A stretch of 64,000 nt of DNA from Paenibacillus tundrae. Lineage in GTDB: Bacteria; Bacillota; Bacilli; Paenibacillales; Paenibacillaceae. The stretch is taken from NCBI RefSeq assembly GCF_030812775.1, contig NZ_JAUSTI010000009.1, positions 211,788-275,787 on the forward strand, in the 5' to 3' direction. The translations under genes were made by a program, and so were the position numbers. The notes below the pieces were generated by a model, which saw nothing but the letters and a program-made list of their open reading frames with translations, did not search any database and was not told the DNA's origin. Each line of letters opens with the position of its first letter. The stretch's first letter is position 1. Shown here in pieces: positions 25,126 to 33,627 of this stretch.

Positions 25126-25445
25126 CCATGACCAAAAACACAAAAAAAGCAAAACATAAATCAAAAGGAGGTACAAAGCAGGCACGAGAAAGGAACAGAA
25201 TCCAAAAACCAAAACTAAGATCCAAACAAGATCAGGAACAAGGAAACAGAACCCATAAGCAGAATTCAAGAATTAAAACCGATAAGAATAAAACAAAAAA
25301 ATTAAAAGAAAATAAATCCCAGCTCCCAACCCTCTAAAACCAAAAAAAATAACTCTAAAACCCGAAACCCGAAACCCGAAACCCCAAACCCCAAACCCCA
25401 AACCCCAAACCCCAAACCCCAAAACTAAAAACAAAAAATACTTCA
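25126..25445. other. T-depleted A/C-rich island without a credible gene
   Basis: About 320 bp in which the plus strand is almost entirely A and C, with some G and very little T. It includes an isolated AAAAGGAGGT at about 25160-25169 with no start codon after it. The plus-strand frame 25128-25337 is open but encodes only a Lys/Gln/Asn/Arg-rich low-complexity chain with no ribosome-binding site, which is what this composition gives by chance. It contains the heptanucleotide array listed next. Confidence 0.7.
25361..25423 (-). repeat. Telomere-like heptanucleotide array (TTTSGGG x9)
   Basis: Nine uninterrupted 7-bp units on the plus strand: CCCGAAA three times (25361-25381), then CCCCAAA six times (25382-25423). 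The minus strand reads (TTTGGGG)6(TTTCGGG)3, a G-quadruplex-forming pattern on the strand that is transcribed towards the TetR gene. Confidence 0.95.
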
Positions 25446-25448
25446 GAT

Positions 25449-25481
25449 CAAAAAAGCAAACGACCCGAAGGCCGTTTGCTT
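25449..25481 (-). terminator. Strong terminator on the minus strand after the dipeptidase unit
   Basis: AAGCAAACGGCC and GGTCGTTTGCTT form a stem with a TTCG tetraloop, followed by TTTTT on the minus strand. It ends transcription from the dipeptidase gene and the structured repeat, before the G-rich array. Confidence 0.85.
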
Positions 25482-25530
25482 ATAATTCCTTTACCCTACT
25501 CCACTAAAAGGTGGGGCTCTTATCTTAAAA

Positions 25531-25700
25531 TCAGTTCATTGGTGCAGCAACGTAGTGGAGGGGACGAAATCGATTCTGGAGAAGCGGAGCGTTCGCCTTT
25601 ATCCCCGTGATTTCTCCCTTTAGAAAAGGGAATTGAAGAAATCTGGGGATAACAGCGATCGTAAGAACGATTCGTCACCGGAACGTCTACGATGCACGCC
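25531..25700. repeat. Structured intergenic repeat (hairpin-rich)
   Basis: The central stem pairs TTATCCCC (25599-25606) with GGGGATAA (25645-25652), continues with GATTTCT/AGAAAT, and has CCCTTT/AAAGGG at the tip. Flanks contain GAAGCGGAGCG and GCGATCG. A related fragment with GGGATAACAG-YGATCG-GTCA-CG lies at 40087-40124. This suggests a dispersed structured repeat or transcribed 3' element behind the dipeptidase gene. Confidence 0.55.
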
Positions 25701-25727
25701 CTCAGTGATCTGCTTTTAACTAACGAG

Positions 25728-27083
25728 CTACAAACTTTTCAAAAATTGAACAATCGTAAGCAACCCTTTATCGAAGTTCTCCAGGTTGAAGTGTTCATTT
25801 GGTGCATGCAGATTTTCATCAGGCAAGCCGAAGCCCATCATGACAGCCGGAACTTCAAGTACACGTGAGAGTTTCTCAACAATCGGAATGGAACCGCCAT
25901 CTTTGGTGAAGAGGGCACGCACGCCATATACTTGCTCATAGGCATCTGCTGCTTTTTGCAGAATAGGGTTGGATGGATCTGTATTGAATGCAAAAGCTTT
26001 CTCAATCTGTTTCACCTGCAGTGTTGCACCTGGTTGAACGTGAGCACGGAGATGTGCTTCGATACGATCCAATACTTGCTGTGGATCTTGATCGGCCACA
26101 AGGCGGCATGTAATTTTGGCATGAGCCTCTTTAGGAATAACGGTTTTGGTACCTTCACCTTGGAATCCACCCCATACACCATTCAGCTCGAGGGTTGGAC
26201 GTGCTCCAACACGCTCCACGAAGGAGTAACCTTCTTCACCATACAACTGCTCCAGACCAAGATCCTGACGAAGCTGTTCTTCGTTGAAGCCTTGCTTCAC
26301 GAATTCTTCTCTCATCTCAGGGGACAGAGGCAGAACGCCATCGTAGAAGCCATCTACACTAACGCGTCCTTGTTTGTCATGCAATGAAGCGAGCAGGGAA
26401 ACGAGCGCATGCAGTGCATTTGGAACACCTCCACCAAACGAACCTGAATGCAGATCCGTGTTAGCAGTGAACAGATCCACATGAAGCGAGCAGAGACCAC
26501 GCAGACCTGTAGAGATTGCAGGCTTGCCTTTTTCGAGCAAGGAAGTGTCGGAGATGAGAACCATGTCAGCACGCAGCTTGTCCGTATTGTCATTGAGGTA
26601 GATTGGCAGGTTTGGACTGGAAATCTCTTCTTCCCCTTCGATGCAGAACTTCACGTTAACGGGAAGTTCGTTGTTCTCTGCCAGCAAAGCTTCTACGGCT
26701 TTAATATGTAAGAAAATTTGTCCTTTATCATCCGTTGCTCCGCGAGCATACAACTTCCCGTCACGTACGGTAGGCTCGAATGGAGGTGTGTCCCACAGGT
26801 TAAGTGGATCAACAGGTTGTACATCATAGTGACCATAGATCAATGCGGTTGGTTTGCCAGGTGCATGCAAATGGTCGGCATACACAATCGGGTGTCCTGC
26901 TGTTTGAATAACCTCAACATTCTCCATGCCTGCACGCGTAAGTGCATCTGCTGCCCACTGTGCTGCACGGTTAATGTCCTCTTTATGTTCCGAAATGGCT
27001 GAGATACTTGGAATGGATAACCATTCATTCAGTTCGGCCAAGTGTTTATCTCTGTTTTGTTGAAAATACGTTTGTTCTTTCAT
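25728..27083 (-). CDS. M20-family metallodipeptidase
   Basis: This 451-residue cytosolic zinc peptidase would hydrolyse dipeptides or related acyl-amino acids. The di-zinc ligands are seen in ALIYGHYDVQPVDP (His, about residue 85), GATDDKGQ (Asp), the catalytic and metal Glu pair in CIEGEEEISS (about 150), an Asp in LISDTSL and the C-terminal HAPNEHFNL (His). The dimerisation/lid domain (about 190-310) carries TDLHSGSFGGGVPNA. The sequence fits the PRK08201-type dipeptidases. AAGGAGG lies 11-12 nt before ATG 27083. It is a single-gene unit with the terminator at 25449-25481. Confidence 0.93.
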   Translation of the reverse strand: MKEQTYFQQNRDKHLAELNEWLSIPSISAISEHKEDINRAAQWAADALTRAGMENVEVIQTAGHPIVYADHLHAPGKPTALIYGHYDVQPVDPLNLWDTPPFEPTVRDGKLYARGATDDKGQIFLHIKAVEALLAENNELPVNVKFCIEGEEEISSPNLPIYLNDNTDKLRADMVLISDTSLLEKGKPAISTGLRGLCSLHVDLFTANTDLHSGSFGGGVPNALHALVSLLASLHDKQGRVSVDGFYDGVLPLSPEMREEFVKQGFNEEQLRQDLGLEQLYGEEGYSFVERVGARPTLELNGVWGGFQGEGTKTVIPKEAHAKITCRLVADQDPQQVLDRIEAHLRAHVQPGATLQVKQIEKAFAFNTDPSNPILQKAADAYEQVYGVRALFTKDGGSIPIVEKLSRVLEVPAVMMGFGLPDENLHAPNEHFNLENFDKGLLTIVQFLKSL

Positions 27084-27312
27084 TATTAATAAACCTCCTT
27101 CATGTTCTGCTTCATCCTATTGTAATCCATTTTTACGGGTTAATAAAACATTGGTTAAAAAACGTTACATTAAATCTCGTTTCATTCACTGGGAAATATT
27201 GAGTATAATATAAAAAAAAGATGTCATTCACAGATCATACAAACCACTCAGTAGGGAGATGGAGCAGTTCCCATGACAGACAAATTACTCACAAGCAGGC
27301 AGGTGACAGCTG

Positions 27313-29718
27313 ATGGAGCCAACTAGTCGTGTACGGGACATGGGTCGTTTTTTTCGTTTGTCAGGAAGATGGACGAGGCGACAGAAGGGGCGTTTCTATC
27401 GAAACAGCCTGATGCTTATTTTGTTAATCGCGAGCATCCCCGGTTTGATTACAGGAATTGTGATGTATGGGTTGGTCGTGAATCAGATGGAGAAAGAATT
27501 CAATCAGATGCATCAGAACCAGATTGAGAACCGGGCGCGGAATGTAGATGATCAGCTTGCCTATTTGGAGATGACCTTATCGCACTGGGCTTTCGAACCC
27601 AGATTCGGCAATGCACTCCGGACGCTGGATTTTGTATATTTTTTCAAAGAAACACAAGAGATTGTAACGACATTGTACGTTCTTCAGGGCTCGCATCCGC
27701 TAATTCAATCTGCACAGCTATATTTGAGGGAACCGCAGCCGATCTTATTCAATCGGGAGTATAACGAACTGAAGGATGAGGCGCAGATTGAGGCATATGA
27801 TCGATACCTGAGCATGGGCAATCATGTGTATTGGACAGATTGGGAATCTGGTCAACAGGAAATGAAGCAATCCCTGAACTCCAATCCCAGCTTGTTACAT
27901 ACAGGTGCAAGTGATGCTCTCGTTCTTGTACATAAAATTCCGGGAGAAAGTGTTAACCCGTTCGGTGCCCTAATCATCACACTGGATAACCAAAAGATCG
28001 CAAGTTTATTGAAAACGCTTACTCCATATGATGAAGGGCTAACTTTTCTAATGGATGCCGAAGGCAATACACTGATTACGGGTAATACTGACGTAGGCGC
28101 TAAGGATTCAGCCTTTGAACAGCAGCTCAAAGAAGCAGTCGCCCTGCACAAGGATCGTCATTCTTTTTTATTCAAATATGAGGATCAGACCTACTCCGTA
28201 TCATCCGGCTCGTTAAGCCGAATCGATGCAGATTGGACGTACGTATCTGCAGCTCCATTGACCTCGGTTACTTCACCCGTCAAGCTGGTATCCAAAATTA
28301 TAGTGATCGCGAGCATAGGCAGTCTAGTATTGGGGCTACTCCTGTCGTGGTTTGCTTCACGTCGAATTTATTCACCGGTTGCACGGATGGTTCATCTGTT
28401 GACGCCTGGAAGAAACGAAGCATCTACCGATGTGAAATTAGACGAATTCCAACTGTTGGAGCAGCACTGGAATGAACTGACTTCAGATCGTCTAACAGCT
28501 CACCGCCAGCTACAAGAACAACTGCCTCATCTGCGGGACAGCTTTGTATTACAACTAATACAAGGTCATCTATACGCATACAACGAGCAGGATCTACGCC
28601 GACGTATGACAAACCTTGGATTTGAGGTCGAAGGTCAGCAGTTTTTGTTATTGCAGATGTATTTTACAGGACATGTAACATTACGAGAACGGTTTGGTAG
28701 CCGGGACACAGGACTGATCACGTTTGCCGCAGTTAACATTATAGAAGAGGTTGCGAAGGGATATTTTAGCCAAATTAGTGTGATGAATTTCCACGATCTA
28801 TCCTCGGCGATGTTAATTATGGCTCCAGAAGAGTATCCCTTGAAGCCACAAGCATTGTTGTGGGGAGAGGAACTGATGGAAGTGATTCACCGAACGCTGA
28901 AAATGCAGGTGACCGTAGTGGTCAGCCGCCCAGCCGTAACGTTGCAGGAATTACCGAGTTTATTCGTGGAGATGGAGCAAGCGGTCGTTTATCGAAGTGT
29001 GGAGGCGGGCAGCCAAATCCTTGATCTCAATGATGAGCAATGCTTCAATCAAACGGAAGGAGCAACCTATCCGCTTGGACTGGAACGCGACTTTATTCAA
29101 GCGCTGAGATTAGGGAAGCGGGATGAGGCAGAACGGGGAATGGAGCAATTTTTGACCGAGGTGACCCGAACCGATAGTACGGAATTTCAGGTACAGCAGA
29201 TGATGCTTCAGTTATTGGGCAGTATTCAGCATGTCATGCTACAAACGGGCGTTATCCCCTACCAGCTGTTCGGCGGCTGTAACATGTATGAACGACTGTC
29301 GAGTATTCGTGAACCAGCACAGATGATGCAGTGGATGAAGGAGAAAGTGATTAGACCGTATATGCAAGAGATCGAGCTAAGATCTCAAGAACCGCTTAAG
29401 CAGGTGGTGGAGCGTACGATGCAGTACATTGATGACAACTACAGCAACGATATTTCGTTGGAAGCATGCGCTGATCTGGAACAGATGACGCCTTATGCTC
29501 TCAGCAAGGCATTTAAACAGATCTCAGGAATGAATTTTATTGACTATTTGACCCAGGTACGGATGGAGAACGCGAAAAAGTTATTACGTGAGACATCGAT
29601 GAAAATTAATGATGTTGCAAGCGCAGTAGGATACCAGCATAGTTATTTTAATCGAATCTTCAAAAAACAAGAGGGTTCCACACCGAGCCAGTATCGGGAT
29701 CAGTGGTTTACATCTTAA
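27313..29718 (+). CDS. AraC-family membrane-anchored regulator (YesN/Cache type) of the carbohydrate locus
   Basis: This 801-residue protein has an N-terminal membrane helix (about residues 33-55), an extracellular sensor domain of roughly 235 residues, a second helix (about 307-330), a cytoplasmic linker, and a C-terminal AraC/XylS double helix-turn-helix (about 700-798). The latter contains ISLEACADLEQMTPYALSKAFKQISGMNFIDYL and INDVASAVGYQHSYFNRIFKKQEGSTPSQYR. This layout is typical of Paenibacillus regulators that sense extracellular oligosaccharides and switch on the adjacent transporter. ATG 27313 is 8 nt after AGGTGA. A short overlapping frame (27274-27327) precedes it. A terminator follows, and the ABC operon starts separately. 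Confidence 0.92.
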   Translation: MEPTSRVRDMGRFFRLSGRWTRRQKGRFYRNSLMLILLIASIPGLITGIVMYGLVVNQMEKEFNQMHQNQIENRARNVDDQLAYLEMTLSHWAFEPRFGNALRTLDFVYFFKETQEIVTTLYVLQGSHPLIQSAQLYLREPQPILFNREYNELKDEAQIEAYDRYLSMGNHVYWTDWESGQQEMKQSLNSNPSLLHTGASDALVLVHKIPGESVNPFGALIITLDNQKIASLLKTLTPYDEGLTFLMDAEGNTLITGNTDVGAKDSAFEQQLKEAVALHKDRHSFLFKYEDQTYSVSSGSLSRIDADWTYVSAAPLTSVTSPVKLVSKIIVIASIGSLVLGLLLSWFASRRIYSPVARMVHLLTPGRNEASTDVKLDEFQLLEQHWNELTSDRLTAHRQLQEQLPHLRDSFVLQLIQGHLYAYNEQDLRRRMTNLGFEVEGQQFLLLQMYFTGHVTLRERFGSRDTGLITFAAVNIIEEVAKGYFSQISVMNFHDLSSAMLIMAPEEYPLKPQALLWGEELMEVIHRTLKMQVTVVVSRPAVTLQELPSLFVEMEQAVVYRSVEAGSQILDLNDEQCFNQTEGATYPLGLERDFIQALRLGKRDEAERGMEQFLTEVTRTDSTEFQVQQMMLQLLGSIQHVMLQTGVIPYQLFGGCNMYERLSSIREPAQMMQWMKEKVIRPYMQEIELRSQEPLKQVVERTMQYIDDNYSNDISLEACADLEQMTPYALSKAFKQISGMNFIDYLTQVRMENAKKLLRETSMKINDVASAVGYQHSYFNRIFKKQEGSTPSQYRDQWFTS

Positions 29719-29740
29719 TTGATTTTCAGAAGCTTCGTTA

Positions 29741-29771
29741 GCCGGGATTCCATATAAGAATTCCGGTTTTT
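29741..29771 (+). terminator. Terminator after the AraC-type regulator
   Basis: CCGGGATTC pairs with GAATTCCGG around CATATAA (one mismatch), followed by TTTTTT. Confidence 0.8.
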
Positions 29772-29971
29772 TCGTGTTTTATAAAGGTGGCTGGAGTGCA
29801 AATACAAATAAAGAGAAGACGGCAAAAATGTGCAATCTTTTTCTCCAGAATGTTGCAAATCAAGAGCGCTATTGGCGCTATATCGGGCTTTGTACAGGTT
29901 TGGAAAGGGCTGTGCAAAAAATGAAGGTTGCCGGAAATAAGCACGCTGTATAGTCTGAGTATCAGATAAAT

Positions 29972-29985
29972 TGATAACGCTTACA
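29972..29985 (+). promoter_or_regulatory. cre box (CcpA site) at the transporter promoter
   Basis: TGATAACGCTTACA matches the consensus TGNNANCGNTNNCA at every fixed position. It lies about 18 bp after a TATAGT -10 candidate (29949-29954) and 18 bp before the first permease gene. CcpA-type catabolite repression of the whole uptake operon is the natural reading. Confidence 0.75.
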
Positions 29986-30003
29986 TGAATGGGGGGAGAG
30001 GGC

Positions 30004-30978
30004 ATGAACGGGAAGAATGGAAGTGCCGCTACAACAACGCAGGCGGACATTTCTAGTTACTCCGTAAAGCGGGAGTCCAACTGGAAGCGGCAGATCAAGC
30101 GAAATAAATGGTTATACGTACTTGTACTTCCCGGTTTTCTGTACTTTGTGATCTTTAAATACTTGCCCATGTGGGGAATCGTTATTGCCTTTCAGGATTA
30201 TCAGCCTTTCCTAGGGATTCGCGATAGTGAATGGGTAGGGTTTGAGAACTTTACGACCTTTTTCTCGAATCCAGACTTTTTCCGATTGCTCAGGAATACG
30301 TTGCTTCTTGCCTTATACGATCTCATTTTCTTTTTCCCAGCACCGATCATCATTGCACTCCTATTAAATGAGATTCGAACAGCCTTTTTCAAAAGAACGA
30401 TTCAGACGCTCGTCTATGTACCGCATTTTGTATCTATGGTGATTATCGCCAGTATCACTTATGTTTTTCTGACACCTCAGGGTGGAGTGCTGTATGAGCT
30501 AATTGCGATGATCACAGGTAAACCCATAGATGTCCTATCCAGCCCAGATACGTTCCGACCGCTGATCATTATTCAGATGATGTGGAAGGAGATGGGGTGG
30601 GGGACAATCATTTTCCTTGCAGCTCTTGCGGGAGTAGATACAGAGCAGTATGAAGCATCCATTGTGGATGGGGCAGGACGTTTACGCCGAATGTGGCATA
30701 TTACCCTGCCAGCGATTCGTACCACGATTGTTATATTGCTCATTCTAAGACTCGGAAACTTTCTGGACACAGGATTCGAGCAGATTTATCTGATGACGAA
30801 CTCACTTAACCGGGACGTAGCGGATGTGTTCGATACCTATGTATACACCGTGGGGATTACGCAAGGTGCGTTCAGCTACAGTACGGCCGTTGGACTCTTT
30901 AAGTCTGTTGTGGGGATTATATTGGTTCTTGGTAGTAATAAGCTAGCCAAAAAGTTTGGTCATCCCGGTATTTACTAA
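30004..30978 (+). CDS. ABC sugar permease, LplB-type (CUT1)
   Basis: This 324-residue membrane protein has six helices. It belongs to the LplB/YteP group of polysaccharide/oligosaccharide permeases: NKWLYVLVLPGFLYFVIFKYLPMWG at the start, GFENFTTFF, and the EAA cytoplasmic loop YEASIVDGAGRLRRMWHITLP (about residue 215), which docks on the ATPase. ATG 30004 follows GGGGGGAGAGG; the ATG at 29989 lies before that site. No ATPase gene is present in the locus, so a shared MsmX-type ATPase probably powers it. Confidence 0.93.
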   Translation: MNGKNGSAATTTQADISSYSVKRESNWKRQIKRNKWLYVLVLPGFLYFVIFKYLPMWGIVIAFQDYQPFLGIRDSEWVGFENFTTFFSNPDFFRLLRNTLLLALYDLIFFFPAPIIIALLLNEIRTAFFKRTIQTLVYVPHFVSMVIIASITYVFLTPQGGVLYELIAMITGKPIDVLSSPDTFRPLIIIQMMWKEMGWGTIIFLAALAGVDTEQYEASIVDGAGRLRRMWHITLPAIRTTIVILLILRLGNFLDTGFEQIYLMTNSLNRDVADVFDTYVYTVGITQGAFSYSTAVGLFKSVVGIILVLGSNKLAKKFGHPGIY

Positions 30979-31001
30979 TAGACCATAGGAGGTAACCGCT
31001 C

Positions 31002-31889
31002 ATGAACAGTCGTCTGTACAACAGCCCTGCTGGCAGAGTATTTGATGTGCTCAACTACATCATGCTCGGCGTTCTGGGGTTACTAACCGTTCTTCCTTTC
31101 TTGTATATTATAGGGAATTCATTCGCGACCGAAGCTGAAATTACTGAACGCAGTTTTTTCCTTATTCCTAAGGTGTTCTCCCTTAGCGCGTATGAGTATA
31201 TTTTTTCATCCTCCACGATGTTTCGAAGTATTGGTGTATCCATCTTCATTACCGTTGTAGGTACATTCGTTAACTTATTCTTCACGTTGACGATGGCGTA
31301 CCCGCTGTCTCGCAGCGACTTCTGGGGACGAAATATGCTAATGAATATGGTTATTTTCTCCATGTTATTTGGCGGAGGCATGATCCCAACGTATCTCGTC
31401 ATTCGTGGTCTTGGTTTGCTTGATTCCTACTGGTCTTTGATGCTTCCTGGCGCGATCAGCGCTTTTAACCTTATTGTTGTCAAAAACTTTTTTCAACAGA
31501 TGCCGCCTGGGCTAGAGGAAGCGGCTCGCATCGACGGCTGTTCTGATCTTGGGGTGCTGTGGCGTATTGTGCTGCCATTGTCCAAACCGGTCATAGCTAC
31601 ATTTGCGTTATTCTACGCCGTAGGACATTGGAACAACTTTTTCTCGGCATTGCTCTACATTTCCGACAGTACCAAATGGCCGCTGCAAGTCATGTTACGG
31701 CAAATCGTACTGCTGTCGCAGGCCAGTGTTGGAGATATGGCAAACATGGATCCCAACTTTGTTAAACCACCGGAACAGTCTGTAAAAATGGCGGTCATCG
31801 TTGTGGGTACGATTCCGATCTTGCTGGTGTACCCGTTCTTGCAAAAGCATTTTGCCAAAGGTGTCATGCTCGGTTCAATTAAAGGCTAA
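31002..31889 (+). CDS. ABC sugar permease, YtcP-type (CUT1)
   Basis: This 295-residue second permease subunit has six helices. The EAA loop is LEEAARIDGCSDLGVLWRIVLPLSKP (about residues 168-193). The N-terminus (DVLNYIMLGVLGLLTVLPFLYI) and the FGGGMIPTYLVIRGLGL segment are typical of the YtcP group that partners LplB proteins. TAGGAGG lies 9 nt before ATG 31002, and 23 bp separate it from the first permease. It forms the channel with the preceding gene product. Confidence 0.93.
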   Translation: MNSRLYNSPAGRVFDVLNYIMLGVLGLLTVLPFLYIIGNSFATEAEITERSFFLIPKVFSLSAYEYIFSSSTMFRSIGVSIFITVVGTFVNLFFTLTMAYPLSRSDFWGRNMLMNMVIFSMLFGGGMIPTYLVIRGLGLLDSYWSLMLPGAISAFNLIVVKNFFQQMPPGLEEAARIDGCSDLGVLWRIVLPLSKPVIATFALFYAVGHWNNFFSALLYISDSTKWPLQVMLRQIVLLSQASVGDMANMDPNFVKPPEQSVKMAVIVVGTIPILLVYPFLQKHFAKGVMLGSIKG

Positions 31890-31907
31890 AGCCAAGGGGG
31901 AGAATGT

Positions 31908-33419
31908 ATGGGACAACCAAAAACAGGATTGAAGAAAATGGCTATTGTACTTTGTGCATCTATGCTATTAAGTACGGTGCTCGCTGCATGTAGCGGGGAA
32001 CAACAATCGAATACGGGAGAAGCGGCAGGCGGCACAGATCAATTGACGATCATGCTCCCTAATTTTGAAGCAGAGAATCCACCGGAGAATAGTCCGGTTA
32101 TACAGAAGCTAGAGGAGCTGACCAAGGTCGATGTTAACCTTCAATGGGTGCCCAGCAGTTCGTATGAAGACAAATTCAATATCACCTTAGCTTCAGGCAA
32201 GTTGCCGGATATTATGGTGGTGCTAGGTAAGTCGCCGAGTTTCATCAACGCAGCTCGAACAGGAGCATTCTGGGAGCTTGGCCCTTACCTGAAGGATTAT
32301 CCAAACCTCAGCCAAATGAATGAGATCATTACGAACAACGCTTCGATTGATGGCAAAACATACGGCATATACCGGGCTCGCGCTCTAGGTCGCAACGGGG
32401 TAACCATTCGTAAGGACTGGCTGGAGAATCTGGGGCTCCAAGAACCAAAAACAATTGATGAATTCTACAATGTATTGAAAGCGTTCACGAATGATGATCC
32501 AGACGGCAATGGCAAACAGGACACCTACGGGCTGGTGGCAAGTAAATTCACAGGTCCATGGGATAACATGCAGGTATGGTTTGGCGCACCAAACAAATGG
32601 GGCGAGGACAGCAGTGGGGCTTTAGTTCCAGCACATGATACACCGGAGTATATGGAGGCATTGCAATTCTTTCGCAAAATTTACAGTGAAGGTCTGGTGA
32701 ACAAGGACTTTGCAGTTATGGATGCAACGAAACTTCCAGACCCATTTGTAAATGGGCAGGCTGGCGTTATGGTGGATGTGGCAGATAATGCACAACGTAT
32801 GGATCAGAAGATCTTGGAGAAAGATCCAGCAGCTACAGGACGTGTGGATGTATTACAAGCGATGGAGGGGCCAAAAGGTCTGCGTGATATGCCAACGTCT
32901 GGTTACTCTGGGATGATTGTTATTTCCAAGAGCGGTGTGAAAACGGAGGAAGATCTGAAGAAGGTACTGACATTCTTGGATCAATTGAATGAACCAGAGC
33001 TTCAAGCATTACTCGGCAACGGGTTAGAAGGTCAGCAGTATGAGAAAAAAGGCGATTACATCATACCTACTACAGATAAACTGGCACTGCGGGATGTACA
33101 GGGATTGAATCAGATTCTGATGTTTATTCCTGAGGACAAAACGTTGCGTATAGAACAAACTCCTGTTCGACAAAAGGTTGTTGAGGTTCAGAAGGCCAAT
33201 GAAGAGATTATCATCGCGAACCCAGGTGAACCACTGATCTCGGATGTATACGCGCAGAAGGGGCCACAGCTTGATAACATCATCAATGATGCTCGGATTA
33301 AGTTCATTGTAGGACAGATCGATGAGAAAGGCTTCCAAGATGCGGTTGCTTTGTGGAGAAAGAGCGGTGGTGACGACTATGTCAAAGAAATAAATGAGCT
33401 ATACGCTGCGCTCAAATAG
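31908..33419 (+). CDS. Extracellular solute-binding lipoprotein of the sugar transporter
   Basis: This 503-residue lipoprotein has signal residues 1-27 with the lipobox LAAC (Cys28). The mature part has the LplA-like family-1 solute-binding fold: LTIMLPNFEAENPPENSPVIQKLEELTKVDVNLQWVPSS, then FNITLASGKLPDIMVV and DDPDGNGKQDTYGLV, a Ca-like Asp-rich loop often found in these proteins. It delivers oligosaccharide to the two permeases. It starts 18 bp after the second permease with GGGGGAG. A stem-loop at 33430-33471 follows, which could stop most transcripts here and set the binding protein apart from the hydrolases. Confidence 0.93.
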   Translation: MGQPKTGLKKMAIVLCASMLLSTVLAACSGEQQSNTGEAAGGTDQLTIMLPNFEAENPPENSPVIQKLEELTKVDVNLQWVPSSSYEDKFNITLASGKLPDIMVVLGKSPSFINAARTGAFWELGPYLKDYPNLSQMNEIITNNASIDGKTYGIYRARALGRNGVTIRKDWLENLGLQEPKTIDEFYNVLKAFTNDDPDGNGKQDTYGLVASKFTGPWDNMQVWFGAPNKWGEDSSGALVPAHDTPEYMEALQFFRKIYSEGLVNKDFAVMDATKLPDPFVNGQAGVMVDVADNAQRMDQKILEKDPAATGRVDVLQAMEGPKGLRDMPTSGYSGMIVISKSGVKTEEDLKKVLTFLDQLNEPELQALLGNGLEGQQYEKKGDYIIPTTDKLALRDVQGLNQILMFIPEDKTLRIEQTPVRQKVVEVQKANEEIIIANPGEPLISDVYAQKGPQLDNIINDARIKFIVGQIDEKGFQDAVALWRKSGGDDYVKEINELYAALK

Positions 33420-33429
33420 TCTTTATACT

Positions 33430-33471
33430 AAGCCCGGTTGCCGTTAGTGTCGTAGTGCAGGCGGCCGGGCT
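33430..33471 (+). terminator. Stem-loop between transporter and hydrolase genes
   Basis: AGCCCGG (33430-33436) pairs with CCGGGCT (33465-33471), with a GCCG/GGC inner pair. The following ATTCAATATT is only weakly U-rich, so it may be a partial terminator or a stabilising 3' structure. Confidence 0.5.
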
Positions 33472-33537
33472 ATTCAATATTCATCCAATTTAACAATTTT
33501 TTTGTGAATTATGTCTTCCCAGCATTCGATTTTGTTG

Positions 33538-33543
33538 TATAAT
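33538..33543 (+). promoter_or_regulatory. -10 element of a promoter for the hydrolase genes
   Basis: A consensus TATAAT lies 85 bp before the GH106-like start. No good -35 is seen 16-18 bp upstream, so activation (for example by the AraC-type protein) would be needed. Confidence 0.4.
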
Positions 33544-33627
33544 CAAAGCGAAACAAACCCATTTGAACTAAAATGAACGATAATGGAAGATGAACAACCA
33601 CTCTTATGTATTTGGGAGGAAGGCGAC

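Noticed and set aside
25128..25337. Open frame for a 69-aa Lys/Gln/Asn-rich protein in the A/C-rich island
   Set aside because: No ribosome-binding site before the ATG. The low-complexity basic composition and the absence of stops follow from the lack of T in this DNA.
27138..27163. GGTTAATAAAAC / GGTTAAAAAAC direct repeat upstream of the dipeptidase gene as an operator
   Set aside because: Short, AT-rich and inexact; no regulator context. Possible but too weak to list as a feature.
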